64,000 nt of DNA from Algoriphagus pacificus (GTDB taxonomy: Bacteria > Bacteroidota > Bacteroidia > Cytophagales > Cyclobacteriaceae): positions 579,048 to 643,047 of the forward strand of contig NZ_JAFKCU010000001.1 of assembly GCF_017254845.1 (NCBI RefSeq), read 5' to 3'. Position numbers and translations under genes: made by a program. Each line of letters starts with the position of its first letter. Positions within the stretch are counted from its first letter, which is position 1. The notes beneath the pieces are model-generated. The model searched no databases. It saw only the letters and a program-made list of their open reading frames with translations, and was not told the DNA's origin. Below are positions 7,357 to 16,274 of the stretch, one piece after another.

Positions 7357-9465
7357 TTAAAAGAATTTATATCGGTAGTCTTTCACATCTGCCAGATCCT
7401 GCAGGGCCATCATGACCGAATAGGCTGTACGCTGTGAAGCTCCCTGTGTCAACTGACCTTGGAAACCAGAGTAATCTCCGATCTCGGCAGCTGGTGTTAA
7501 GCTATTCAATTTTGCAACGATCACTCCTACATCTTCTCTGACAGGAGCAGTGATTTCTCCGGAATTTTTCAAACCAAAGATGGTTCCGATAGCCTTAGGA
7601 GCAAATCCAACTCCAGGGATTACAGAAGCACTCAATTTCAAATCTGGTGTAGAACTTAGAGAAGCTTCAGGATAAACTGCCTGCATTTCTTCAAGAGTTG
7701 ATTTACCTTTCAATTGCTCTGCAATCATTTCAGCTTTCTTCTCATTTCTAACTTGCATCTCTACTTGTGGTCTAACATCTTCCAAAGTAGCATCGCCTTC
7801 TTCTTTCTTGCTGATCAAAGAAGCAACTACATAAGAGTTATCCAATTCAAATACAGTAGAAACCTCATCTTCTGATGCCTCAGTAAATGCCCATCTGATG
7901 ACTTCTCTAGCATTTTGTAGATTGTTAAGGTTTCTGCTCGTTGCATCTATATTGCTTGCCTCAAGAACTCTGTATCCTTGCGCAGCAGCATTCTCTTTAA
8001 ATTCGTTTCTGTTTCCACTTTCAGCAGCAAAAGCATCTGCATTTCTGAAGGCTTCGTTTCTAGTAGCATCACTTGCGATCAACTCAAGTTCCAAAACAGC
8101 TAGTTTGGTATATTGAGTCAAAGGCATGCCAGTAACCTCAATAATGTGGTATCCGTAATCAGTTTCTACCAAGTCATTCAAAAGACCAGTTGATTTTGCA
8201 GCAAAAACTGCATTGGCAAATGGCTCAACGAAATCAGCCTTGGCGAAATAACCTAAGTCGCCACCAGTCTGAGAAGTACCATCCTGTCCATATTGTCTTG
8301 CAGCTACTGCAAAATTTCCACCGTTCTTAAGATCTGCCAATACCTGCTCAGCTTGTGCTTTCACACTTTCTTTGCCTGCATCATCCATTCCTTCTGTACT
8401 GAAAAGAATGTGAGAAGCTCTCATTCTTGGAGCACCATCGTATTGTTCAGAAATCTTATAAGTAACGTAAGATGAATTTGCAGTTACAAAAGGACCGTAA
8501 GTCTGACCAGCTTCGATTTCAGAAACATTAGATGTCAAACCAACCGGAAGGTCAGCTCCTGGAGCATATGAAAAGAAAGGAAACTGAGATTCAGAATTTC
8601 TAGTAACGAATAGAGAATCGTTTTCAGCAGTTCTTAACTCATCAGTCAAAGATTGAATTTCAGCAATTACTTCTGCTGAATCCTGGCTGCTAGGAAGAAT
8701 ACTGAAACTTACGTACTCAAGATTTGCACTGGTACCAGTTCTGAATTTTTCCTGATTCTCGCTCAAATAACTCTTCAATTCACTTTCGCTTACTTCCACT
8801 GCAGAATCTGCAATCACATAGTAAGGAATGAAAAGGTGAGATACATCAGCGATTGTATTTGCTGCCTTGTATTCATATTTAGCTTCTACTGAAGTAGTGT
8901 ATTCAGAAGTAGCCAATAAGTTGTCGTATTTGATTCTCAATCTAGAGTCTGCAAATAATTGCTCTTGCTGAGCCCAGAAAGCTTGCTGAGATGGATCTGC
9001 ATTTTCCAAAGATTGAAGGAAAGAAACCAATTGAGACTTGTCAAACTCACCTGTTTGAGGATTTACTAATTGCTGACGAAGCTCGGCAACAATATTTTTT
9101 CCCTGAACCATATCTACCAATTCAGCATCGGAGATAGTCAATCCAAGTTTTTCGTATTCTTCTCTGAATACTCGCTCTACAATCATGGCCTGCCAAGCTT
9201 GCTCTCTTACAGAAAACATTTCTGGTTCCGAAGGAACTCTTCCTGTTCTCTGCTGAAATGCAAGTTTAAACTCTTCCACTCGGGCAATGTATTCTTCGTA
9301 GGTAACGTCCTCACCTGCGATTTCACCTACAATGTTTTGATTTGAATTGAGTAAGGAGGAATTTGGACTTAGCAAATCTCCACCCAAAAGGAATAAAATC
9401 AACCCGCCGGCAATGACACCGATTGCGAGACCCGTTCTCTGTCTTATTTGTTTAATTAACGCCAT
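7357..9465 (-). CDS. membrane-anchored peptidyl-prolyl isomerase, SurA/PpiD type
   Basis: Periplasmic foldase for envelope proteins. One N-terminal membrane anchor (about residues 12-28) is followed by a SurA-like chaperone region (about 45-210). A parvulin rotamase domain follows at about 349-446, with ASHILFSTEG, GGDLGYF and the closing YGYHIIEV typical of the family. A long C-terminal region contains a second, degenerate repeat. The layout of one anchor plus large periplasmic part is that of PpiD, and 702 residues is the usual Bacteroidota size. Last gene of the minus-strand block with the CBS/CorC protein, lptC and others, 85 bases after its neighbour, and followed by a strong terminator. 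Confidence 0.93.
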   Translation of the reverse strand: MALIKQIRQRTGLAIGVIAGGLILFLLGGDLLSPNSSLLNSNQNIVGEIAGEDVTYEEYIARVEEFKLAFQQRTGRVPSEPEMFSVREQAWQAMIVERVFREEYEKLGLTISDAELVDMVQGKNIVAELRQQLVNPQTGEFDKSQLVSFLQSLENADPSQQAFWAQQEQLFADSRLRIKYDNLLATSEYTTSVEAKYEYKAANTIADVSHLFIPYYVIADSAVEVSESELKSYLSENQEKFRTGTSANLEYVSFSILPSSQDSAEVIAEIQSLTDELRTAENDSLFVTRNSESQFPFFSYAPGADLPVGLTSNVSEIEAGQTYGPFVTANSSYVTYKISEQYDGAPRMRASHILFSTEGMDDAGKESVKAQAEQVLADLKNGGNFAVAARQYGQDGTSQTGGDLGYFAKADFVEPFANAVFAAKSTGLLNDLVETDYGYHIIEVTGMPLTQYTKLAVLELELIASDATRNEAFRNADAFAAESGNRNEFKENAAAQGYRVLEASNIDATSRNLNNLQNAREVIRWAFTEASEDEVSTVFELDNSYVVASLISKKEEGDATLEDVRPQVEMQVRNEKKAEMIAEQLKGKSTLEEMQAVYPEASLSSTPDLKLSASVIPGVGFAPKAIGTIFGLKNSGEITAPVREDVGVIVAKLNSLTPAAEIGDYSGFQGQLTQGASQRTAYSVMMALQDLADVKDYRYKFF

Positions 9466-9550
9466 TAGAATTTCTACGCTTTTTTAGAAGTGTCGCAAAA
9501 TAATAGCATTAGGGGCGAAATTCAAAATATATTCTGAATCAAACCTTTAT

Positions 9551-10846
9551 CTAAAAAATTCCGGAAGTGTTGATTTTCAACTTAACTGTGTCAATTCTAT
9601 GGTCTTGCTTCGAAACAATTGTGAAAGTATAAGGTCCAAAAACCACCGACTCGCCCTTCTTAGGCAGATTTTCGGTCAAAGACAGAATTAATCCAGAAAG
9701 CGTTTCGAAATCTCCGTAAGGTAATTCCCAACCATATTTATCATTTAAATAATCTATTTCGTGGCGGGCACTTAACAAATATTCATAATCTCCGGTCTTT
9801 TGCTCGATCAAATCGTCGTTGTCATACTCATCTTCGATCTCTCCAAAAATCTCTTCGATGATATCCTCCATGGATACGATTCCACTTGTTCCACCGAATT
9901 CATCCACAACCAAGGCCAGACTTTTTCGCTCCTGAATAAATTGGATCAATAATTCATTTGCCAAAGCAGACTCAGGTGCAATGATGATCGGAGTTAAAAT
10001 TTCTTCAATTGTTTTCGGTTTTTTAAACAATTCCAACTGATGACAATAGCCAATCACATCATCGATAGTTTCTCTATAAACAATGACTTTGGAATGACCG
10101 CTTTCAGCAAAAACCTCTTTAAGATCATCAATGGTATCCTCGATCTCTACAGAGACAATGTCTGTTCTCGGAACCATACATTCTCTGACGCGCACTGTTT
10201 TAAATTCCACAGCATTGTCAAAGATCTTCGTATCAATTTCAACTTTACCTTCCTCTCGCTCATGATTCAGATGGTTTTGGATGAAACTATTTAGATCTGT
10301 AATAGTAAATACCGGTTTGTCTTCACTGTATTCCAATCGTAAGATTTTGGTGATAAAGAATCTTGACAAACCAACCACAGCCCAAACAATAGGGTACATC
10401 GCATAATATATTGCCAAAAAGGGCAAGGCAAAAAAGGTCAACATGCTGTTGGGATTCAGCATAAAAAGACTTTTGGGAAGGAATTCGGCAGTAATCAGGA
10501 CAATGATGGTAGAAATTACAGTCTGGAGGACCAGAATTACCGCTTCATTATTAAAGCTATCAGGAAGGCCTAATTTTAGTAGGCCTAATTTTAAAGGATC
10601 CTCTAAGAGATAGGCCATAAAAATACCATAAAGAACCAAAGAGATGGTATTTCCCATCAAAGTAGTCCCTATGAACTGACCTGGTTTGTTTACAAAAGTA
10701 CTGAGTACCCGGCCTACCAAAGACCCCTGTTTGCTTTGGAGTTCGATCTGAAGTTTGTTGGAAGAAATAAATGCTATTTCCATCCCGGAGAAAAATGCTG
10801 AAAAAAGCAGCGTGGCAATGACGTAAATCAAATAAGGAATCTCCAT
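9551..10846 (-). CDS. CNNM/CorC-HlyC family protein with DUF21 and CBS domains
   Basis: A 431-residue protein of the hemolysin-related CNNM/CorC family. DUF21 transmembrane region at about residues 1-190, a CBS pair at about 205-325 (with the typical VPRTDIVSVE and VVDEFGGTSGIVSMEDIIEEIFGEI region, quoted here only in name), and a C-terminal CorC/HlyC domain with PYGDFETLSGLILSL. Members are implicated in Mg2+/Co2+ efflux; the Bacteroidota gliding protein GldE belongs here too, but GldE is usually next to gldD or ssb, neither present, so I do not use that name. Two bases separate it from the small upstream membrane protein gene. Confidence 0.92.
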   Translation of the reverse strand: MEIPYLIYVIATLLFSAFFSGMEIAFISSNKLQIELQSKQGSLVGRVLSTFVNKPGQFIGTTLMGNTISLVLYGIFMAYLLEDPLKLGLLKLGLPDSFNNEAVILVLQTVISTIIVLITAEFLPKSLFMLNPNSMLTFFALPFLAIYYAMYPIVWAVVGLSRFFITKILRLEYSEDKPVFTITDLNSFIQNHLNHEREEGKVEIDTKIFDNAVEFKTVRVRECMVPRTDIVSVEIEDTIDDLKEVFAESGHSKVIVYRETIDDVIGYCHQLELFKKPKTIEEILTPIIIAPESALANELLIQFIQERKSLALVVDEFGGTSGIVSMEDIIEEIFGEIEDEYDNDDLIEQKTGDYEYLLSARHEIDYLNDKYGWELPYGDFETLSGLILSLTENLPKKGESVVFGPYTFTIVSKQDHRIDTVKLKINTSGIF

Positions 10847-10847
10847 G

Positions 10848-11057
10848 TTAATGCTTCTTCCGCTTTTTAGGTTTTGAGGTTGGCTTTTCTGGCTCTTTTG
10901 GGTTTTGAATTCTTCGATACTGAAACCAAAATAATAAGGCTACAGCAAACATAAAAACAGGATAAGATGCCTCCACTCCTATAGTTAAGCTCAAATGAAT
11001 CCCTATGATAATAAATGCCAAAGAAAGGGATAATATAAGTACGTCTGCTAATTTCAA
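10848..11057 (-). CDS. small two-helix membrane protein with basic tail
   Basis: A 69-residue protein with two hydrophobic segments (about residues 5-24 and 31-46) and a Pro/Lys-rich tail ending KPKKRKKH. No family recognised. The only usable start in frame is a TTG at 11057, since no ATG or GTG lies between it and lptC. It sits tightly between lptC (17 bases) and the CBS/CorC gene (1-2 bases), so co-transcription is likely and the conserved spacing supports a real gene. Confidence 0.65.
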   Translation of the reverse strand: MKLADVLILSLSLAFIIIGIHLSLTIGVEASYPVFMFAVALLFWFQYRRIQNPKEPEKPTSKPKKRKKH

Positions 11058-11074
11058 TTTTTTGTGCGATAAAT

Positions 11075-11632
11075 TTATCGAATTCTATTGCCTTCTTCTC
11101 CGGGTAAGATGGTTCTGCTGTCTATGACATTTTTCAATTTATAATTGGTAAATGTCTCATCTGCTTCCATGCCAGTTCCATTAAACAAGGTAAGCCCATC
11201 TCGGATAGTCACATATTTTTCAGTGTATATTTTCTTTTGGCTCATGTTGTAGAAAATTTCCTCCGATTTCATGGATTGGTCTTCCACATTATTTTCTACC
11301 TGCACATCTCCCACTCCTTTATAGATATTTTCATCTCTTAGAAAGTATCCCTTATCGGCTCGCATGGTGGTAGTTATATTTCCTTCCTTGTCAAAAAAAT
11401 TGATGTCAATCCCTTCTGGAAACTCCAGGTTCCCATTAGCATATTCTAATTGTAAAGGGGCTTTGATCTGTGAGCGGATGATGGCTGAATCGCTTTGAAC
11501 CAAGTCAACATTCAATGTGGTTTTCATCGGGCCATCGTAAACCTGAAGAGCGGATGTGTCTACATCTTCACGGCAGGAAACAAGTAGACTGACCAAGCCA
11601 AGAGAAAGGAAAAATAAAGTTAGCTTTTTCAT
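11075..11632 (-). CDS. lptC: LptC-like lipopolysaccharide export lipoprotein
   Basis: A 185-residue lipoprotein: signal peptide with lipobox LLVSC (Cys20). The body is a repeated beta-strand domain, with FFDKEGNITTTMRADKGYF, VQVENNVEDQSMKSEEIFY and IYTEKYVTI segments typical of LptC/OstA-like beta-jellyroll proteins. LptC bridges the inner-membrane LptBFG complex to LptA in moving lipopolysaccharide across the periplasm. Bacteroidota LptC is often a lipoprotein, unlike the TM-anchored E. coli form. Embedded in an envelope-biogenesis block. A terminator separates it from the upstream TPR gene, so it probably has its own promoter. Confidence 0.88.
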   Translation of the reverse strand: MKKLTLFFLSLGLVSLLVSCREDVDTSALQVYDGPMKTTLNVDLVQSDSAIIRSQIKAPLQLEYANGNLEFPEGIDINFFDKEGNITTTMRADKGYFLRDENIYKGVGDVQVENNVEDQSMKSEEIFYNMSQKKIYTEKYVTIRDGLTLFNGTGMEADETFTNYKLKNVIDSRTILPGEEGNRIR

Positions 11633-11677
11633 GATTCAAAGATAACTGAAAATTAAATGACTAGTAACCAACAAAAA

Positions 11678-11699
11678 AGGGCAGCCCTTAGACTGCCCT
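11678..11699 (-). terminator. intrinsic terminator after the TPR gene
   Basis: Stem AGGGCAG (11678-11684) with CTGCCCT (11693-11699). On the minus strand it is followed by TTTTTTG, 20 bases past the TPR gene stop. The opposite side also carries a T-run, but no plus-strand gene reads into it. Confidence 0.8.
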
Positions 11700-11719
11700 A
11701 ATTTTTTGGTTAATTCTTA

Positions 11720-13021
11720 TTAATCTCTTGTTGCCAAAGTAACAGTTTCACCAATCCAACATCCTGTGTTGATAGTAGATCCTACTTGTAAGCCTTCAGT
11801 AAACAATTCTTCCTTGGATGGGAATCTCTGTCTTGCCTGAGCCATACCAGAGGAATCACCTGCTCTTTGATATGCATTGTAAGCTGCAATGTATACTGAG
11901 TAATCTTTTGCACGGCTTTCTCCACCTTTACAATCGTTGAATGAACTCATGTACATGTCACCGATCAATTTCCAAGCATCTTGAGATTTTGCAGGATCAA
12001 GTTCAGCAGCTTCTCTAGCAGCTGTTCTTGCTGCAGACTTCTGACCTTTTGCTCCGAAGATCTTAGCAAGCTCAAATTTAACTTCAGCTTTCTGAGCATC
12101 GTTTTCAGCAAGAGTCATTGCCTTCTCAAGAACTGGCTGAGCCTTGTCATAATCTTTCTCTTGCAAGTATCTCATAGCTCTCACCTGAGAAGTTGCGAAA
12201 GTAGGATTGTTCGTATCCTTAATCTCCAAAGCTTTCAAGAAAGCATCAGAAGAGAAACACTTATACTGTACAGAGTAATTGAAGATCTGATCAGCTAGCT
12301 TCTCATTCGTTGGATCAGCAGCAAGCTTAGGACCCATGGTATTTTCGATGAAATCACAATCGATCAATTCCATTGCCACTAACAATTGCTCCATATTTCC
12401 TTTTTGGCTAGTTACATCTTTTCCATTAGCTGCTTCAGCATCCAAGATTGCATTTAGCTCATCATACATATTAAGGATTTCCTCGCCTGTATAAGCTTTA
12501 TGGTATGCATAGTTTCTATAGACTAAGTTGAAGTAAGCAGGAACCAATTGGTAATTAATAGCACCATTTATATCCAATGCTTTCTCAAAGTCTGCAACTG
12601 CAATTTTAAGCTTCTCTTTGTCATCCTTATAATACTGGTATCCATAGTAAGCTTTGTTCTCAATCCATTTGGATTCATTATCGTAAAGCTCACCTCTTTT
12701 ATCATAAAGAGCGATTACAGAATCCTGATAAACTTTTTTCTTCGCTTCATCACTTACAACTGCAGCTGCGCCGTCGTAAATTTTTGTTCCGTTGATATAA
12801 AGTGATTCATTCAACTCAGGAACATTCACCAATAGCCAATGTAATGGCTTGGTTGCCTCTACATACTGCTCAGACTTCATGTAGTCAGTGTAAGCAGCGT
12901 TCAATTCTCTCGCTTTGGCTTCTTGCGCAGGATCAGATGGCCAATTCCATCCATCTTGCGCTTGAACCACGCCAGCCATTAAGATGGCTGCCAGACCTAA
13001 TAGGGTTGATTTAATTTTCAT
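11720..13021 (-). CDS. secreted tetratricopeptide repeat protein
   Basis: A 433-residue exported protein with a cleavable signal peptide (about residues 1-21, ending VVQAQ). The rest is helical with TPR-like repeats, for example the AYNAYQRAGDSSGMAQARQRF unit near residue 385 and DKAQPVLEKAMTLAENDAQKAEVKFELAKIF (named here only by position, about 300-325). TPRs usually scaffold protein complexes; here the periplasm or inner face of the outer membrane is the likely site. It follows the beta-barrel gene by 13 bases, suggesting a barrel plus periplasmic TPR pair. Exact role unknown. Confidence 0.85.
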   Translation of the reverse strand: MKIKSTLLGLAAILMAGVVQAQDGWNWPSDPAQEAKARELNAAYTDYMKSEQYVEATKPLHWLLVNVPELNESLYINGTKIYDGAAAVVSDEAKKKVYQDSVIALYDKRGELYDNESKWIENKAYYGYQYYKDDKEKLKIAVADFEKALDINGAINYQLVPAYFNLVYRNYAYHKAYTGEEILNMYDELNAILDAEAANGKDVTSQKGNMEQLLVAMELIDCDFIENTMGPKLAADPTNEKLADQIFNYSVQYKCFSSDAFLKALEIKDTNNPTFATSQVRAMRYLQEKDYDKAQPVLEKAMTLAENDAQKAEVKFELAKIFGAKGQKSAARTAAREAAELDPAKSQDAWKLIGDMYMSSFNDCKGGESRAKDYSVYIAAYNAYQRAGDSSGMAQARQRFPSKEELFTEGLQVGSTINTGCWIGETVTLATRD

Positions 13022-13034
13022 GGTTATTTATGCT

Positions 13035-14318
13035 TTATTCAAATACTCGTTTATAAAACCAACTATTATCATTAAGTGAAAATCCGAATGTGAAGTTCAC
13101 ATAATTTTCGCGGATGAGGCCATTATCTGTAGTTCCTCTAGTCCCAATTTTCACAGCGGCATTCACTAATGATAGCTGATTAACTGGGAAAGAAGCTCCA
13201 AAGTTAATGCCAAGATCATTGATATTTGTCTCGTTGAGGTAGTAAGGAGTCTGCTGATATTCCAATCCAAACCTATAAGTGGTTCGTTTTAAGTAACTAT
13301 CAATGGCGAGATAATCTGGTACAATTTGAAAACCCAAGCCAAATTTGATAGCTTCTTTTAAGGATAAGCTCTCTCCAAAGAAGGATTTAAACTTTTTAAA
13401 ATCCTGATACTGCCCCTCAAAACCGACCGCAAATTTATTCATTTTTTCGTACGTAATCCCAAAACCCATGCGATTTGGAATGTATATACTGCCTTTTTGA
13501 TCATTTGCGATCAAATCTCCGTCTGAATCCGGATCGCTAGCTTCACCCAAAGCAGCCAATTTGGCAAAGGCTTTTCCACTAACGTCCCCAAGATTCTGAT
13601 AAATGGCGCCGAGGTGTAAATTATTCTTATCAGAAAGTTTTATCAGGTAATGAGCACCAGCTTTGAAGCCAACATCACTAACTGTTAATCTTTCATAATA
13701 TTCTGTAGTGTTGCCTACCGGGTTATCATTATCATTCAAAAGAGACAACTGATTATTCCTGATTGTTGACCCAAATAGGTAAGATCCTTGCACACCAAGA
13801 CTAAAATTCTTTGTGACTTTCACACCGAAATTCATATAGGCTTCAGAAATACCCCCGTCACCTTGGATATAATTGTAAGCTGTCAAATCAGCATTATCTA
13901 CTTGACTTTCCAATTGAAGTCTGTAGTTCACACTGGTAATCTGATTCAATCCTAGGCCCATAGTCACTTTTCCTGGTTTCCAAGGAAGAGATAAAGCCAC
14001 ATAGGATAAACCTCCACCATCTACATCGGATGTTTCGGAACCGTTGTTAGCCTTGATATTTTTATAATTCAAAGCTGCCTGGAAATTGAAAATGGTATTA
14101 TAAGTAGTCAGTGCCGGATTCACGACATTGGCGTTCCAGCCGGTGCCATAACTGATCCCAAGACCTCCCATGGCTTGATTTTGGGTTAATCCTGAATAAT
14201 TAAATTCACCGATTCCCAATGCACTATAGGTTGAAGCCGAAGACTGAGCCTTCGCTTCAGAAAATAAGAAAAGGGTGCAAAGAACACCCAGCAAATGCAA
14301 TTTGATTTTACTCAACAT
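13035..14318 (-). CDS. outer-membrane beta-barrel protein, PorV/FadL-like
   Basis: A 427-residue exported protein with a signal peptide (about 1-24, ending AKAQ). Many alternating amphipathic strands follow, and the final residue is preceded by aromatic-rich NDNSWFYKRVFE. N-terminal YSALGIGEFNYSGLTQNQAM followed by a NPA-like loop (VVNPALTTYN) resembles the hatch region of FadL/PorV-like barrels. No partner substrate is evident. Its ATG lies inside the end of coaX (11-base overlap), so it is translated from the same message. Together with the TPR and lptC genes downstream it forms an envelope neighbourhood. Confidence 0.8.
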   Translation of the reverse strand: MLSKIKLHLLGVLCTLFLFSEAKAQSSASTYSALGIGEFNYSGLTQNQAMGGLGISYGTGWNANVVNPALTTYNTIFNFQAALNYKNIKANNGSETSDVDGGGLSYVALSLPWKPGKVTMGLGLNQITSVNYRLQLESQVDNADLTAYNYIQGDGGISEAYMNFGVKVTKNFSLGVQGSYLFGSTIRNNQLSLLNDNDNPVGNTTEYYERLTVSDVGFKAGAHYLIKLSDKNNLHLGAIYQNLGDVSGKAFAKLAALGEASDPDSDGDLIANDQKGSIYIPNRMGFGITYEKMNKFAVGFEGQYQDFKKFKSFFGESLSLKEAIKFGLGFQIVPDYLAIDSYLKRTTYRFGLEYQQTPYYLNETNINDLGINFGASFPVNQLSLVNAAVKIGTRGTTDNGLIRENYVNFTFGFSLNDNSWFYKRVFE

Positions 14319-15024
14319 TGTGGTTTAGAATACAATTCAATCCGTACAGGACTAAATTTTGGACTACAAATATGTGGTCTTTTGCTAATGATTCAAAAGA
14401 AACTGCGTCTCCACCACAAACAAAGACCTTGATTTGTGGAAAATCACGCATGTATTTTTCAATTTGACCGAGAATTTCCGCCTCGATACCATACCAAATT
14501 CCAATCTGCATGCAGGTGATGGTATTGGTTCCTATAAAACTCTCCGGTTTTTTGTCTAGCTCAACCAAAGGCAAACGAGCAGTCAGACTATTCATGGCCT
14601 TTGCCCGCATCAGCATCCCTGGACTGATGGCTCCTCCTCGATAGGTGTTTGTTTCATCCACCAAATCAAAGGTCATACAGCTACCCATGTCAATGACCAA
14701 AACCGGACCATTGCCAGCCTTGCTCCAGCCCCCAACTGCAGCTGCCAATCGATCAAGACCCAGCGTTGCAGGAGTACCATAGCCATTACTGATAGGAAAG
14801 CTTAGGTCATTTTTTAGAAAATGAAACTCAAAGGGGAGTTGCATTTTTAAGTCTTTCTCAGTCCATTTGACAGAACTAACCAGGCAATTATTAAATGACA
14901 ACCCTTTCCAGTGTTGGATGGCAATTGCCAAATCACCAAATACCGACTCAGAGATTAGATTCTCTCCGTCAAATATGGCAGATTTGATTCTGCTATTGCC
15001 AATATCAATGATTAGATTGTTCAT
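14308..15024 (-). CDS. coaX: type III pantothenate kinase
   Basis: Phosphorylates pantothenate in the first step of coenzyme A synthesis; type III enzymes are ATP-dependent, need a monovalent cation and resist feedback by CoA. ASKHA-fold motifs: DIGNSRIKSA (residues 7-16), GLDRLAAAVGGW (89-100) and IDMGSCMTFD (111-120), the last a variant of the usual DxGTAxT. GGAISPGM (130-137) is also typical. Length 238. It is the first gene of the minus-strand envelope block and is divergent from anmK over a 103-base gap that must contain both promoters. Confidence 0.93.
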   Translation of the reverse strand: MNNLIIDIGNSRIKSAIFDGENLISESVFGDLAIAIQHWKGLSFNNCLVSSVKWTEKDLKMQLPFEFHFLKNDLSFPISNGYGTPATLGLDRLAAAVGGWSKAGNGPVLVIDMGSCMTFDLVDETNTYRGGAISPGMLMRAKAMNSLTARLPLVELDKKPESFIGTNTITCMQIGIWYGIEAEILGQIEKYMRDFPQIKVFVCGGDAVSFESLAKDHIFVVQNLVLYGLNCILNHNVE

Positions 15025-15089
15025 TCAGTTTTAAAGACAGACTGCAAATTAGGAATTAAAAAAAAGAGGCCTTTAGAGCTGCAGCAAAT

Positions 15090-15097
15090 TATCTTTG
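15090..15097 (+). promoter_or_regulatory. candidate -7 promoter element of anmK
   Basis: TATCTTTG is an exact match to the Bacteroidota TAnnTTTG -7 element, 30 bases before the anmK ATG. No convincing -33 element lies at the expected distance. Confidence 0.4.
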
Positions 15098-15127
15098 GAA
15101 AACTCAATACTTAACATACTTTAACCC

Positions 15128-16201
15128 ATGAGTAAGGCTATTTACCACATGATTGGATTGATGTCCGGGACATCAGGAGACGGATTGGATTTGGCATATT
15201 GTAAGTACCAATTAGATGAAACTTGGCATTATGAGATTTTGAGTGCCAGCACAATTCCTTTTCCGGATAAACTCGGTTCCCAGCTTCAGCGGGCTCATGA
15301 AATGAGTGCTTTGGATCTCCAGTTGCTGGATGTGTCTTTTGGTAAATGGATGGGTGAACAGGTCAAAATTTTTTGCGAAAAGTCCCAAATTACTCCCCAG
15401 GCTGTTTGCTCTCATGGCCATACGGTTTTCCATCAACCCCAATTAGGCCTGAGCCTTCAAATAGGAAATGGCTGGGCACTTCATCAGGCTTCAGGATTGA
15501 AAGTAATCAATGACTTCAGAATGCTGGATGTCCAATTAGGAGGTCAAGGAGCGCCTTTAGTCCCGATTGGAGACAGGCATTTATTCCCGACAGTAGACTT
15601 CTGCATTAATCTCGGAGGGATTGCCAATCTAAGTATTGAGCATCAAGGAAAAAGAATTGCATTTGATTGCTGCCCTTTCAACCTTCTTTTGAATCCGCTA
15701 GCGATGAAGTTGGGAAAACCTTTTGATCAAGACGGAAGATGGGCGAGTGAAGGAAAAGTAGACCCAATTCTTTTGGAAAATTTAAATGCGCTCTCTTTTT
15801 ACCAAATCAAAGGAGCAAAATCCTTAGGAAGAGAAGATATGGAGCAGGTATTTTCACCCGTAATTGAAGCCAGCTCCGCCTCTGAAAAAGATAAATTAGC
15901 AACATTGGTAGAGCATTATGCAATCCAGATTTCTAAAATCCTTCAGGAATTTTCTCCTTCAAAGAAACCACATGTAATCCTGACGGGAGGTGGAGCTTAT
16001 CATCGCTATTTTATCGAGCTGTTGGATAAACATTTAGATTCCTATTGGATCAATGAATTGGTATCCAATGAATTGATTGAATTTAAGGAGGCAATGATTT
16101 TTGGATTTTTAGGCGTCCTCAGATTAAGAGGAGAAGTGAATTGCCTCGCTTCAGTGACGCATGCCTCTTCAGATTCTTCAGGAGGAACAATCTTCGGCTA
16201 G
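15128..16201 (+). CDS. anmK: anhydro-N-acetylmuramic acid kinase
   Basis: Cell-wall recycling enzyme that hydrolyses and phosphorylates 1,6-anhydro-MurNAc to MurNAc-6-phosphate. Motifs: GLMSGTSGDGLDLAYC (residues 11-26), the ATP-binding start typical of AnmK; CSHGHTVFHQP (about 97-107); DFCINLGGIANLSI (about 156-169); and HVILTGGGAYHRYF near residue 289. Length 357 is normal. Divergent from coaX; the next gene downstream is the amino-acid dehydrogenase. Confidence 0.95.
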   Translation: MSKAIYHMIGLMSGTSGDGLDLAYCKYQLDETWHYEILSASTIPFPDKLGSQLQRAHEMSALDLQLLDVSFGKWMGEQVKIFCEKSQITPQAVCSHGHTVFHQPQLGLSLQIGNGWALHQASGLKVINDFRMLDVQLGGQGAPLVPIGDRHLFPTVDFCINLGGIANLSIEHQGKRIAFDCCPFNLLLNPLAMKLGKPFDQDGRWASEGKVDPILLENLNALSFYQIKGAKSLGREDMEQVFSPVIEASSASEKDKLATLVEHYAIQISKILQEFSPSKKPHVILTGGGAYHRYFIELLDKHLDSYWINELVSNELIEFKEAMIFGFLGVLRLRGEVNCLASVTHASSDSSGGTIFG

Positions 16202-16242
16202 TTAGACATCTTGCAGAATTTATTTAGGGAGTGAAAATTTTA

Positions 16243-16250
16243 TATTTTTG
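16243..16250 (+). promoter_or_regulatory. candidate -7 promoter element of the dehydrogenase gene
   Basis: TATTTTTG matches TAnnTTTG exactly, 24 bases before the preferred ATG at 16275. The last three bases also form the TTG that would otherwise begin a nine-residue extension, which argues against that upstream start. No good -33 element is visible. Confidence 0.4.
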
Positions 16251-16274
16251 GCGAGATATAAACCCAAAAATTTC

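Noticed and set aside
9551-10846. GldE gliding protein
   Set aside because: Family fits, but the usual neighbours gldD or ssb are missing; only the general CNNM/CorC call is safe.
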